Assembly: GCF_029867415.1 (NCBI RefSeq) | Contig: NC_081186.1 | Location: 107,008,455 to 107,072,454 of the forward strand | Source of the DNA: Vicia villosa | Taxonomy: Eukaryota; Streptophyta; Magnoliopsida; Fabales; Fabaceae | Direction: 5' to 3' | DNA length: 64,000 bases | Part shown: in pieces, positions 13,881-23,652 of the stretch | How positions within the stretch are numbered: the stretch's first letter is position 1 | How the letters are laid out: every line of letters starts with the position of its first letter | Made by a program: the position numbers and the translations under genes | Notes under the pieces: generated by a model | Databases searched by the model: none | What the model was told of the DNA's origin: nothing | The model's input: the letters and a program-made list of their open reading frames with translations, nothing else

Positions 13881-13965
13881 CACAGAATATGAATCAAGTA
13901 ACTGTACCCCGAAGGATCCTGCCATAGAAGACTTCGGGGTACAATTACTTGATTCATATTCTGTG
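13881..13965. repeat. Near-perfect 34-bp inverted repeat (hairpin)
   Basis: Arm 1 (13881-13914) and arm 2 (13932-13965) are inverted copies with one mismatch over 34 bp, separated by a 17-bp loop. Arm 2 belongs to the captured coding-like segment that runs from 14032 on the minus strand, and arm 1 is an inverted duplicate of it. Such a transcript would fold into a stable stem. No mature miRNA was recognised. Confidence 0.8.
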
Positions 13966-14032
13966 GAACATAATCGACAGGGGCACATTGTGTTCTATCC
14001 TTTACCAGTCCATCCACTGTTTGAAGCTCAAC
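13917..14032 (-). pseudogene. Third captured exon-like segment, unidentified
   Basis: A TTGTAG acceptor on the minus strand opens a frame at 14032 beginning VELQTVDGL and running through the hairpin arm. It would continue in frame from the Smr exon donor at 14130, so the two could be spliced together. The segment does not match the normal continuation of Smr proteins and I do not recognise it. The ends are approximate. Confidence 0.4.
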
Positions 14033-14129
14033 CTACAATAGAAAAACGTGATTATTACTAACTACATATAGAAAATCTTGAATCATGTAAAAGTTGATGA
14101 AACAGATATAGCAGAAAAGAAAATTAAAC

Positions 14130-14283
14130 CTGCAAACGCTGCTCTGTAGCTCTGGTTGTGCCTCTTAGCACACCCAGTTCATGTTTCAGCACGTGAATTG
14201 CTTCACTTACATGGAGCCCTTGTAGGTCTATCATTCTCGCATGCCCTCTACCATTAACTTGCATCTTTGGACCAACTGGATTC
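14130..14283 (-). pseudogene. Captured Smr-domain exon
   Basis: A TTTTCAG acceptor ends at 14284 and a CAG/GTTTAA donor follows at 14130. The 154-bp exon is fully open and encodes 51 residues, with [16 protein letters not shown] and then VLKHELGVLR and TRATEQRLQ. This is the N-terminal half of the Smr (small MutS-related) domain of plant CID7-like proteins, normally with a DLHGLH motif. Here the first His is Gln. In those plant genes the next exon continues the Smr fold, but that is absent here. The exon lacks internal stops, so capture may be fairly recent. Confidence 0.75.
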
Positions 14284-14458
14284 CTGAAAAGTCATAGAGT
14301 TGTACAGTGCTGGAGAAGATTATAACTCCTACATCAACATCACACAAAATTCCAAGTTGCTTCGCCTTCTTCAACAAACTGTTTCTCCGCTTCGAAAACG
14401 TAACTTGCCTACTCATAGAATTATCAATCATCCTTATCACGATATTTCCTGTCCCCAT
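14284..14458 (-). pseudogene. Captured MADS-box exon
   Basis: From an ATG at 14458 the minus strand encodes a nearly complete MADS DNA-binding domain, about 57 residues: [15 protein letters not shown], then [14 protein letters not shown], then VGVIIFSS and QLYDF. This corresponds to the first exon of a MIKC-type MADS gene of the AGL16/AGL17/ANR1 style. Changes at conserved positions include Arg3 to Thr, Lys5 to Asn and Arg10 to Met (numbering from the start Met), which should weaken DNA contact. After LYDF the sequence runs straight into the acceptor of the Smr exon with no intron, and read-through ends at TGA near 14231 because the Smr exon is in another frame. No K-box follows. It lies inside the CACTA-like element. 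Confidence 0.85.
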
Positions 14459-14589
14459 TCAAATAAACCCTAACGAACCAGAAAAACACAGATCAAACGA
14501 ATCAGAACTTCAATTTCATCACCAAAACCAAAAAGCACGAAAATCAAAAGTATAAACATGAAAAACGTAGATCCTGAAAAACTGTAATG

Positions 14590-14950
14590 AATATTGCAGT
14601 TTCATTGTTGCGGTTCAATACAGATATGAGAGAAGACGAATATGGAGGAAAATTGGATCAAGTTTCGGAGAGAGAAAGAAAATCTAGAGAGAGTGAGAGA
14701 GAGAGAAGCGCTTACTGGTTAAACCCTAACCTGAACAGAGAAGAGACGGTTGAAGGCTGGAGATGGAGTGAGGAAGGCGGCGGCGGAGTCGGTTGAAGGC
14801 TGGAGAGGGAGTGAGGACGGCGGCAGTGAGGGAGTCACGACGGAGAGGAGACGGTTGCTGGAGGGAGGGAGTTTGAAGACGGAGCAACGAAAGGAAGAAG
14901 AAGGTTCGCGTGTTTTGGATCTGAAACAAAACGCGTGTGTTTGTAAAATA
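14590..14950. other. Purine-rich interior of the CACTA-like element
   Basis: A strongly purine-biased plus strand with repeated phrases such as GGTTGAAGGCTGGAGA (twice near 14746 and 14792) and GAGTGAGGA. The bias creates long open frames on both strands that are not convincing genes. It could be the promoter or 5' UTR of the captured MADS gene, but that is unproven. Confidence 0.35.
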
Positions 14951-14964
14951 TAATTTTTTAAATG

Positions 14965-15265
14965 GGCTACCAGAGCGCTTTTCAAAAGCGCTTTAATAAC
15001 ACCCCCTACCAGAGCGCTTTTATCCCAAAAGCGCTTTCGTAGCACCCACCCTATAAGAGCGCTTTTAAAAGCGCTTTCGTAACCCCCTACCAGAGCGCTT
15101 TTTAAAAGCGCTCTCATACCCCCCCCCCCTACCAGAGCGCTTTTTGAAAGCGCTCTCATACCCCCCCTACCAGAGCGCTTTTTTTGCATCATTTTCCCTT
15201 GTTTATTAATTTTGTTTTTAGCGAACCATACGAGAGCGCTTTTGCTAAAAGCGCTTTAGTAGCTG
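14965..15265. repeat. Right subterminal repeats of the CACTA-like element
   Basis: A cluster of ACCAGAGCGCTTTT and AAAAGCGCTTTCGTA motifs repeated at intervals of about 45 bp with CCCCCCTACC spacers. Matching motifs occur at the left end in mirror orientation. Confidence 0.7.
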
Positions 15266-15599
15266 CGCTGCTACAACTTAAATTTGGCGTAGTGTTTGTT
15301 GTAGTTTGAGCATCAGTAGGATGATTTTGCTCATGTGTTGAAGTTTGAGTATTAGTAGGCTGACTTTGATGATGTGTTGCAGTTTGAGTATCAGTAGGCT
15401 GACTTAGATCATGTGTTGCAGTTTGAGCATCTGTCTTCTTTGGCTTTCTCTGTACAAAAAAAATCAAAAAAATCACATAACACATCAATGTCATTAATAA
15501 CATATGTAAAGTATAAACAACTTCAATACCTTTTCTTTTTTGAGCTTCACGTTTCCAGAATATACAAGAGTTAAGAAATCGTAAGTCAAGTTTGTGTAA

Positions 15600-16302
15600 T
15601 TGTTTTGACAGAGTAACAACTCTTTAATTGTCAAGGTGCAATATTATGTTGTCTCTAAGATTCCTTAGCTCCTTTTTATAGAGGAACACAAAAGAGACGT
15701 TGAATAAGACTTCAAGCACAAATAATCTTTAAGAGAAGCATCATCAGAGACGTTGGAAAGCTTCCAGGTATGGTTAATTCTCTTGAGAGGCCATTCGAAC
15801 ATCCTTTGCTACAAGAGGAATTATCAGCTACAATTCTTCTATCATCTACAAATTTCTGCTAAGTATTTACGTAATCAGAAGAGGGAAATTGATCTTAGAG
15901 TCTGATAGCGACTTGTTAGGCTTTCCTTAGTTCTTGAGCTTTGACTGACTTTAAATTCTGATCCTTCAGAGTTCGAGTCTCAGCTTTTGATCCTTCAGAG
16001 TCTGGGTATTTATAGGTTAACTTGATCTTTAGATGTTGACCTAATCAGAGTGTGGGATCTTCAAGTTCTAATTTCATACGGTGACCTGATCAGAAGTTGA
16101 TTCTTCAGAGCCTGATCTTTAGAATCTACATCTTTAGAGCTTCTCTTTAGATGTTCGGTCCAATATCAGAACTAACTTTAAATCAAAATTTAGTCTCTTT
16201 TCCTGCACACTTGAACATATGTTGATATACCCAATTGTTCTTTAAATACTTTGTTATCATCACAACCTAAGGGATATGGTATAAACCAATTTTGTTCCAA
16301 CA
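15600..16302 (-). mobile_element. copia-type LTR fragment or solo LTR
   Basis: The right edge, read on the minus strand, starts TGTTGGAACAAAATTGG, a typical legume copia LTR start, followed by repeated CTGATCTTTAGAG/TCAGAGTCTGATC phrases seen in such LTRs. The left limit is uncertain. No target duplication was found. It separates the MULE transposase tail from the PMD pseudogene. Confidence 0.55.
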
Positions 16303-18990
16303 AGGCATGACCCATAAGCCAATCGTCTGACAATGATCTTCGTACGGTGTGTAGCATATATCATATGCTATAGTGCGGTCGAGAAACACTCATAACGACT
16401 CGATCACCTAGCTCCCTCTGAACGGGACGAATGCGCAAGCATGTGCCAAATCCTCAGAGTAATCCTCATCATATGACCAACCGAAGATACATGGAAAGTG
16501 AGAGAGAAAACATGCCTGAAAATGGTTTAGATAAAATAATAGTAACGGTGTAGCACACGTGATACGAAATATTAGTGATAGTAAAAGTGCAAATATATTA
16601 CTGTAAACAGCGTGCGGCTTATTGTAATCTCTCTAGTCTTCCAAAGACAAGCTTCACTTAACTTTGAGTATAGGTAAGTCAAACAAGTGGCCCCTAATTG
16701 TATTCATGAATCTGCTCGAAATCAAGGAGGTATCTAAGGGAAACCACATCAACATGATACACATTTTTGTCCATAAATATGGATGTGTCAATCAAATACA
16801 TGAGGTATGACCTCAATGCACATGCTCTATGATGCAAAACATGTGCATCATCACCAACGACATCCATTGCCGCAACCAAGTGGTTTTTGTACAGCTCCTC
16901 TAGAAAGGAAAATCTAGCATGACACATTTTGGTGTCATCCATCTCATTTTAGGCATCACTTGGGTCAGTGATAAGTGCCAAAATGTCATTATTTTGAGCA
17001 TATAATTGTGGCACTTATCGATTCTATTATTTCCATTTTTGTAATAAAAATCCCAACTTATGTGTAAATATTTGTATAATCGAGTTTTGATTCCTTTTAT
17101 ATACCGTTTGATAGTTTTTCCTTTGTTTTATAGGTATTGATGCATATCGGAGCCTCGAAGAATAAAGTGTCGAAGGCACGACTTCTATTATGCAGTTTTG
17201 GAGTAATAAAATGGAAATTCTCTAAAACCTCGCTAAGCCAAGCTGTAGCGCGCTAGGAGCTTCACAAATAGAGGCGCAGTGTTTTCCAAAGCACGCTTAG
17301 TGCTGTTAGCTCGCTAAGCGAGATTTCCTTTATTGTACTAGATATTTTAGGGAATAAGTGTAGCTCGCTTAGCCAAATTAGCTCGCTTAGTGAGCCTGCG
17401 CAGATTTTGTTTATATGTTCTTCATTTGTAACATTATAGGGTTATGGTTTTGGGAGTTTTTATGTCCAAACTCCATCAATTCCCTTCTTAGGTTAGGATT
17501 AGCTTAGAAAACAACATTGGGTCGTGCATTTGGATGATCGGAGGTGGATTTCTCATGAATTGGAGCTGACAGCCCGCGAGATGTTCGATTTATCTCTTCT
17601 CCTCTTTGTGCATTTCCCTTGTGTTGGGTTTTGTTTGTATATTTACTCGAATCTTATGTATATTTATCGCTAATGGTGTTGTATAAAATATGCTTTATAA
17701 ATCGTTATTGTTATCTTCTCTAATCTTTTTGCATTTATGTTTAGGATTTGAGTTGCTTTACAGATAAACTTCGTGGATCCCGATTAGGGATGGATATTTC
17801 TTAGTTTCTAAACTCTATAGATAGATTTAGAGCTGACAATCACTTGTGAGTCAAAGCATAATGCTTCCATGTTCGAGTTACGCACGAGAGATCGCCGCTG
17901 CGATAATACAGATGTTCTCGCAGCTTTGTGTTAGAGATAACCTTGGTTGTGATTGGTCTCATAGATGCTTTAGAGATTAACGCTGATGGGAGAGGCACGT
18001 GATGGTAATGACGAGTACTATAGGTTAAGTGCAACTGAACGATAGGTTTAAGTTTGTGATGAGTGAGTATATTTAAATGCATGATAAATTATTTCTTCCC
18101 TAAGAATGTATTTATTTTTCCTGTTTATATCTTTTTACTTTTCGTTCATTTTAACCCGAGCTTGAAAACATAGAAACCGTTGAAAGACATTCTAACGACC
18201 ATCTTTGTGGACACGATAAATTCCCGGAGTAATATTTTCAAATCTTTTGTTGCTAGTTGCTATACAAATTTAATAGTTAGCTCCCAAATAAGTCATTGTT
18301 ATGTCCAATGCATCAGGTCTGTTGATTCTAGAGTGGTATTTTAATCTTCTCCTAATTGGAAGATGTAGTAGGGATACACATCATCTAGTCTGATGGATAT
18401 CTCACCAATCGTAAGATAAAAAAATGGCGTCTATGAGTTTCATCTCACCATAAAAGCTTATAACATACCATGGTTAATAACAATATAATCAGTCGTGCAT
18501 AAATTTTGCAGTCCAAATAGGTGCATGACATCATGTAAACATTGCTCCTCATGTTGTTGCAGCTTCACAATCTATCTATCATGGTTGATGCATTTTAATC
18601 ATTACGGTACTGCAAAAAACTAGCATAATCTTTAAAAGTTCAAATATCATAACACATATGTTTCAAAGAATAAATACAGATATATTTTACCTCTCTATCC
18701 CACACGTGCTTAGCAGCATGGTTGGCATACAGAGGAAGTAGTGAAGTGTCATAAAGGTCGCCTTAAAAAACCTCAAGAATGACATCGACAATGGGTGCAT
18801 CAACATGGTATGACGGGGCTTACAAGGCCTTAGCATGGGACACGTGCCTCCGGGAAGATGAAGTTGAAGACACTTGAACTCCAAAAGTGGACGCTTTTGC
18901 ATCAAATGAATAGACACCAATCGTTGGTCACGAGGGTCGAATTCTCTCCTTGCGAACATATGCTTGTTGTGATACTCTACCGTGCCTCAA
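16303..18990 (-). pseudogene. Plant mobile domain (PMD) pseudogene, split by an LTR
   Basis: Reading the minus strand from about 18990, fragments fit the PMD family (MAIL/MAIN and 'phosphatase 7 long form' type). An N-terminal region with REFDPRDQRLVS lies near 18950. TSLLPLYANHAAKHVWDRE lies near 18740-18690, and a broken TIGEISIRLDDV-like segment near 18400. After the LTR insertion the frame at 16942-16694 gives FLEELY, HHRACALRSYLMYLID, FMDKNVYHVDVV. WGATCLTYLYSKLSEACL follows, then an intron-like gap and a segment with HACAFVPFRGS and ESLVFLDRT. Stops and frame changes are numerous. PMD genes in plants are largely carried by Mutator-like and other transposons, so this is probably a dead cargo gene. 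Confidence 0.7.
16969..18315. mobile_element. Solo LTR inserted in the PMD pseudogene
   Basis: About 1,347 bp starting TGATAAGTGCCAAAATG and ending CCAATGCATCA. Both sides continue the PMD coding remnant, so the block is an insertion. The flanks GGTCA/GTCAG and GGTCT suggest a decayed 5-bp target duplication. Imperfect palindromes such as AGCTCGCTTAGC and GCTCGCTAAGCGAG occur at 17230-17400. There is no internal coding region, so it is a solo LTR, probably gypsy-type. Confidence 0.6.
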
Positions 18991-19821
18991 TCGATCGGCT
19001 GCCACTAATTTTACCTATAATTAAACTAGATGACAAACATGCAAAATCAAACAAAGTAGACAAAATCAAACCCAAATGACAAACATGTAAAATCAAACAA
19101 TGCAGACATAATACGAAAATGCATTTATTCAGACAAAATACAGAAGTGCACTTCCGTATTCACCTGAAACATAGAAATGACAGAAAGCGCATATATGCCT
19201 CATGTCCTATGCTTTAAATGCCAACACATGCCTCAATAAACTATATATTATGAGTGTAACTACAATCTAATGTACCTTAAACAACCTATTTAGTAATGCA
19301 TGCTTCACAAATAAAAAAAGGAAATGAAAAAACTTACCAAATGTGAAAAATGGAAGCTCTTGGATTGAATGGACTTGAGTAATGATTGATAAAGCTATTC
19401 AATTAGGTGTAACATAGTAGAAAGTTTGAGAAATATTGAGAATGGTGGAAATGGAGTTTCTCACACACACCTCTTTTTTCGTTTGGAATAAGCTCGACTG
19501 GAAATGAGAAAGGGGGAGGTCTGAAGCGTTAATATCACTCAAATCTTGTTCAGAGGTACACTTATGTATTTTTTATGAAGATGTATCTTCGTAGTAATTT
19601 ATGAGAAAATGAGGGTGCCTCACATACGAAGTGTTTTGGAACTTTGGTGTGTCGGGTAAGACATCTCTGTATTTGAGGGGCATTTTTATTTTTTCACTAT
19701 GATGTGTGCGCACCACTAAGGATGCAATAAACAATCTTGTTTCACGTTTTGGAAAAGCAAGTTGAGCCCACAAAGCCCACCTTTATCTTCGCCCTACTTA
19801 AGTGACAACACTCATATGTTG
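18991..19821. other. Flank of the PMD pseudogene, no clear gene
   Basis: No convincing gene. The minus-strand frame at 19773-19573 (66 aa) has no recognised domain. Phrases such as GAAGATGTATCTTCG are often seen near PMD-bearing MULEs, so this may be the 5' part of that decayed element. Confidence 0.35.
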
Positions 19822-19829
19822 ATCGCAAC

Positions 19830-20914
19830 TAGGTTTGAAAATAGGCTGGGCCGAGCTACGCTTTGCCAAGCCTGAGCCTGACCTGCTAAAACATTTAAAG
19901 CCTAAGTCTGACATGTGGTCTATCATAGACTTATTTTTAGGTTTGGACCTAGCCTTTTCGAATGCTTGTTTGGCCTATTAGCCTACATAAAAGCCTATTT
20001 TATTTGAACATTTATAAACAAGCGATATAACTAATATTTAAATAGACTAGCAAATTAAAAGATCAACGAGACTAAATGCTTATTTGCATTGGTTTATTCA
20101 AATTTACCTATTAATATAAGTTTTTTGATATTATTTGTTTGAGAGAATTTATGAAAATAACTTATGATATTGTTCATAAGATTTTTTTCAGTTTATTTTC
20201 ATAAGTTTTTCAAAGTAACTAAGTTTGATTTTTGTATTTTAATTCAAAGTACAAATACAATATAATAATTATAATAAAACTATTCATATTTATTTAAATA
20301 GGTCGGTCTGATAGGCTTAAAGGTTTTTTATAGCTTGTGACCTAGCCTTTTTAACTAAGGTCATATTTGGTAAAATTAACGGTTAGTTGATAAGTGAACT
20401 TATGGCTTATAGATTTATTATTAAAAAAAACTTATGGCTTATAGCTTATGGTTGATGGCTGGGAGCTTATAACTTATAATTGATGGCTGCTGATTAATAG
20501 TTGATAAGTTAATTGAAGTGTTTGACAAAATTAGCTGGTAAATGTAAAATGACATAAAAGACATTTAATACATAATTATTTTATTTTAAATTAAATTATA
20601 AAGGGAAAAAGTGAATTTTAGTTAAAATATTAAGGGTAAAAGTGAAAGAAAAATTGATAAGATATAATCTAAAATATTATTTAAAATAGTAACTGAAAAA
20701 TAAGTTATAAATTAATAAAACAAACTATAAGCTCGCGAAGAAAAGACAGTTACTAAAGAGGTCTTTTTATTATATGAGCTTATAAACTATAAACTCAAAT
20801 ATATGTCTTGCCAAACATAGCCGAAATAGGCTTGTAAAAAAGTCTAGACCTATTTATTTATAAAAAAAAATTTAATTTGCCCTGAACATGTGTAAACTAG
20901 TTCGTTAAGCCCTA
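19830..20914. mobile_element. hAT-like MITE with a second MITE nested inside
   Basis: The left end reads TAGGTTTGAAAATAGGC and the right end finishes AAGCCCTA. An exact 8-bp target duplication, ATCGCAAC, lies at 19822-19829 and 20915-20922. Eight-bp duplications are typical of hAT insertions. The interior shares many phrases with 24950-26276 and 51950-52513. It is interrupted at about 20363-20826 by another repeat family. Confidence 0.75.
20363..20826. mobile_element. MITE of the TTTGGTAAAA family, copy A (nested)
   Basis: It begins near GGTCATATTTGGTAAAATTA and ends near GCCAAACATAGCC, so the ends are imperfect inverted repeats. The interior is built of GCTTATAGCTTATGG and ACTATAAACTC-like phrases. 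Two related copies are at 24035-24439 and 26790-27254. It sits inside the hAT-like element, so it is the younger insertion. Confidence 0.65.
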
Positions 20915-21064
20915 ATCGCAACCCCCACCAAAATTTGTAACCATTCTTAAACATAAAGGCAGGTAGCCCATAAATTTGGAGAATTCAACTTGGCACCCCC
21001 CAAATTAGCCATGGCACCCCCAAAAATGCATGAAAAGACCAAATAGTCCATCCAAAATCATTTA

Positions 21065-21400
21065 CCACATTTTTCGAAATCAGCAGAGAGCATCGGATTT
21101 TTCAAATTCCTGGGAGATACCGGAAATTTGAGGAGCTTACCGGAAATTTCGCGAATACAAGTAAATTTCAGGTATTTTTATGAAATTTCCGGTACTTTTT
21201 ACCAGAAATTGTGAAATTTCCGGTATTTTGTACAGGGAATTTCAAAATTTACGGTATTTTGAATCAGAAATTTCAAAATTTCCGGTACATTTATAAATTT
21301 TTAAAAATACCGTAAATTTTGAAATTTCCGGTATTTTGTCCAATACCGGAAATTTTGAAATATTTGAAATTTTCGGTATTTTTTATTTTTTTAAAAAAAT
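21065..21400. repeat. Left AAATTTCCGGTA motif array
   Basis: More than ten degenerate copies of AAATTTCCGGTATTTT or its complement in a 330-bp window upstream of the PMD frame. The complementary type of array lies at 23365-23535 near the other end of the same element. Confidence 0.7.
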
Positions 21401-21430
21401 TCTATTTTCCATATATTTTAAATTTTTTTA

Positions 21431-23059
21431 GTGAGGACTAGAGGCAGAGATAGTACTGTTGTGGGTCGGACTATGGATAGAGTCGAGGCTCGTGCTCGGG
21501 CTAATGCTGATGAGACTGGTACGTCATTCTTACGTGCTAGACGCGTTGCTCCGACCAGTTCAAACCGGAACCAGAGGGCTGAGCAGGCGCAGGCGGGTAG
21601 GGGGTTCCGTGCACCTCGGCACCGGGGTGGTAAAGCTTCCACTGCTGTGGACGGGCAGGTGCAGCAGGATGAGGTTGTAGAGGTTGTGTCGAGGAAGTGG
21701 CGAGGATCGTTCGGGAGTTCCGTTTGTTGGACTTTGCTGGATTCTCCCTGACGATACTGGACGCCCCTCTATTATCAGCTTTTGTAAAGAGATGGCACCC
21801 GGAGACATCATCCTTCCATCTTCCATTCGGGGAGATGACAGTGACTCTGGATGATGTGCATGCCCTGTTTCACCTTCTGATAGCTGGTACATTTTTTACA
21901 CCAATTCATAGGGACCAGACGACGGCGGTGCAGATGGTGAGGAATGCGTAAAAGGTTGATGAGTCGGCTGTGCTCAAGGAGTTTGGTGACACTCGGGGCT
22001 TTCACCTCAGGATGTTTTGGCTGAGAAAGGTTTATCAACAACTTGTCGATGCAGAGAGGTACGAGGCTGCCGTTAGGGCGTACATGCTACATCTAGTGGC
22101 ATGTACTCTCTTTGCGGACAAGTCTGCATATTATATAGATGTTCGCTATCTTACTCTCTTCAGCGACCTTGATACCCTGTGTTGGGCTTGGGGAGTGGTT
22201 GCTCTTATAATGTTATACACAGCGCTTAATGCTGCTTCTCGTCTTGACACCAGAGATCTTACTGGTTATTTGAGCTTACTACCGGTATATATTCTTACAT
22301 GGTTTTTTGTTTTATTATATTTTACCGGAAACTTGATTATTTTTATTTATGCAGTGTTGGATCTAAGAGCACTTCCCTCACATCTGTGAGCGGAGGACCC
22401 ACCGTTGTGCGGCTGTTGACCCTTGTGCGATGTGGTGGAAGGTCAGACAGACCCTTCCAGGAGAGGCACCCTTGATAGAGTACAGGCGGAGGCTGGATGC
22501 TCTGAAGCTGGATGATGTCATCTGGACACCGTATACAGGTCACCGCATGCATCGTCCTTTTGATGTATCTTCTTTATATTCGGGGTATGTCAGATGGGAG
22601 AGCCATGTGGCTAGACACTTTCTTGAGAGGTTTCGGCGCCAGTTTGGTTATATACATGGCATCCCACAGCCGGTCCCAGAGGCTCTAACTGATGGCATTG
22701 GTCGCTGGTTTCAGAGTCACATCCTCATCTCCCCCCGTGAGATCATGGATACAGCCGTTGCGGTTCAGCAGTCTGGGCAGTGTCAGGATGGATACCTGGA
22801 GTGGTTCCTCAGAGTGTCACACCCTAAGGTCAGCCCCCCATCCGCCGCAACATTTGATGTTCCAGTGCCTTCAAATACCAGGGCTTCTTCACCACCACTA
22901 CCACCACCTCCACCTCCACCTCCCGCTGGTGGCCAGGACAGCCGCCTGCAGTACATCGCAGTTCACTTGAATAGCCTCAAGGGTCTGGTGAACCCTGATG
23001 GTGAGGTCCACAGTATTTTAGCTAGGTTGGCAGATGTTGCTCGTGGAGGACCTATGTAG
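21431..23059 (+). pseudogene. Plant mobile domain gene, MULE cargo, disabled
   Basis: The plus strand encodes most of a PMD protein (MAIL1-like / 'serine/threonine-protein phosphatase 7 long form homolog' type). A basic N-terminal region starts near 21431. The frame shifts near 21700, and the PMD core then reads LSAFVKRWHPETSSFHLPFGE, VTLDDVHALF, RAYMLHLVACTLFADKSA, WAWGVVALIMLY. A GT donor at 22285 and a TGCAG acceptor at 22355 remove a short intron. Exon 2 continues WWKVRQTLPGE, VIWTPYTGHR, RHFLERFRRQFG and ends in a Pro-rich tail with stop at 23059. Two in-frame stops, TAA at 21949-21951 and TAA at 22365-22367, plus the frameshift make it a pseudogene, though decay is modest. Confidence 0.85.
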
Positions 23060-23364
23060 ATTTATTTTGTTATCATTGTATTAATTGTATATTTGTATAT
23101 TTTGTACGAACATCTTATGTGTGAACATCTTTTTTATTGCATAATCTTTTTGGCTAGTACATGTTTCGAGTAGATAACGAACATCAAATGACAAATAACA
23201 AACAAACATAGTTAACAAACATCAGATGACGAACAACAAACAAGCATAAACAGTACTCCGAAGACATGAAAACCTAGGCACTACCGGAAGACTCTGGACG
23301 AATCAGACACTTCATTATGTCGTCAAAATCTCAACCGTTTAAAAAAACAAAAAAATGAAACATA

Positions 23365-23535
23365 CCGGAAATCCGGTATACCAGAAATTTAAAAATTCCG
23401 ATATACCTGAAATTTCAAAATTCCGGTATACCGAAAATTTCAAATAAACTAAATTTCCGTTATGGTGTAGCGGAAATTCCAAATTAATTGAATTTCCGGT
23501 AATTTATACCCGAAATTTTGTTATGCATACCAAAA
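23365..23535. repeat. Right CCGGAAATTT motif array
   Basis: Degenerate copies of ACCGGAAAT and ATACCGAAAATTTC in the 3' part of the MULE, partly the inverted counterpart of the left array. Non-coding. Confidence 0.65.
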
Positions 23536-23652
23536 ATTTACTTCGAAAATTCTGTTTCTCACAATTTTTAATCAGAGATAAAATTGAATTAAAAAAAATT
23601 GAGGAATGGCAGATTAAAAAAGAGAATGGCAAGTTAATTCCTCATAAATTTG

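Larger units (their letters stand above)
13238..15294. mobile_element. Non-autonomous CACTA-like element with captured host exons
   Basis: The left end reads CACTACAAC and the right end reads GGCGTAGTG, so the termini are an inverted CACTA repeat. A 3-bp target duplication, TTT, sits at 13235-13237 and 15295-15297. Both are hallmarks of the CACTA (En/Spm) superfamily. Subterminal zones at about 13258-13480 and 14965-15265 contain many copies of AAAAGCGCTTTT or AGAGCGCTTTT in both orientations, which is where such transposases bind. No transposase is present; the 2,057-bp interior instead carries pieces of host genes (MADS and Smr) and a near-perfect hairpin. It depends on an autonomous partner for movement. 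Confidence 0.85.
13144..15560 (-). pseudogene. MULE transposase C-terminal tail split by a CACTA insertion
   Basis: On the minus strand a short exon end (NVKLKKEK) at about 15560-15530 is followed by an intron with GTATTG donor and GTACAG acceptor. The next exon starts at 15449 with RKPKKTDAQ and then four degenerate repeats of the type SQPTDTQTATHH. The frame is interrupted by the element at 13238-15294 and resumes at 13237-13144 with QNVTQTDVDSEFEML and a TAA stop. The low-complexity tail resembles C-termini of plant Mutator-like transposases. The catalytic part is missing, cut off by the LTR fragment at about 15600-16302. The family call is an inference from the GRF neighbour and the tail style. 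Confidence 0.5.
20979..23643. mobile_element. Mutator-like element carrying a PMD gene
   Basis: A perfect 9-bp target duplication, ATAAATTTG, lies at 20970-20978 and 23644-23652. The ends are imperfect inverted repeats: GAGAATTCAACTTGGCA on the left against GAGGAATTAACTTGCCA on the right, followed by a second matched block (ATTAGCCATGGCA against AATCTGCCATTCC). The 2,665-bp element holds one PMD pseudogene between two arrays of CCGGAAATTT-like motifs. No MuDR transposase is present, so it is non-autonomous. Confidence 0.85.

Noticed and set aside
14231..14458. A functional MADS-box gene
   Set aside because: There is only the first exon, with conserved basic residues altered, no K-box, a frame stop, and it lies inside a transposon.
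14719..15192. 157-aa minus-strand open frame in the CACTA-like element
   Set aside because: It translates the subterminal repeats and a purine-biased stretch (KSALVGG repeats); no domain and no gene context.
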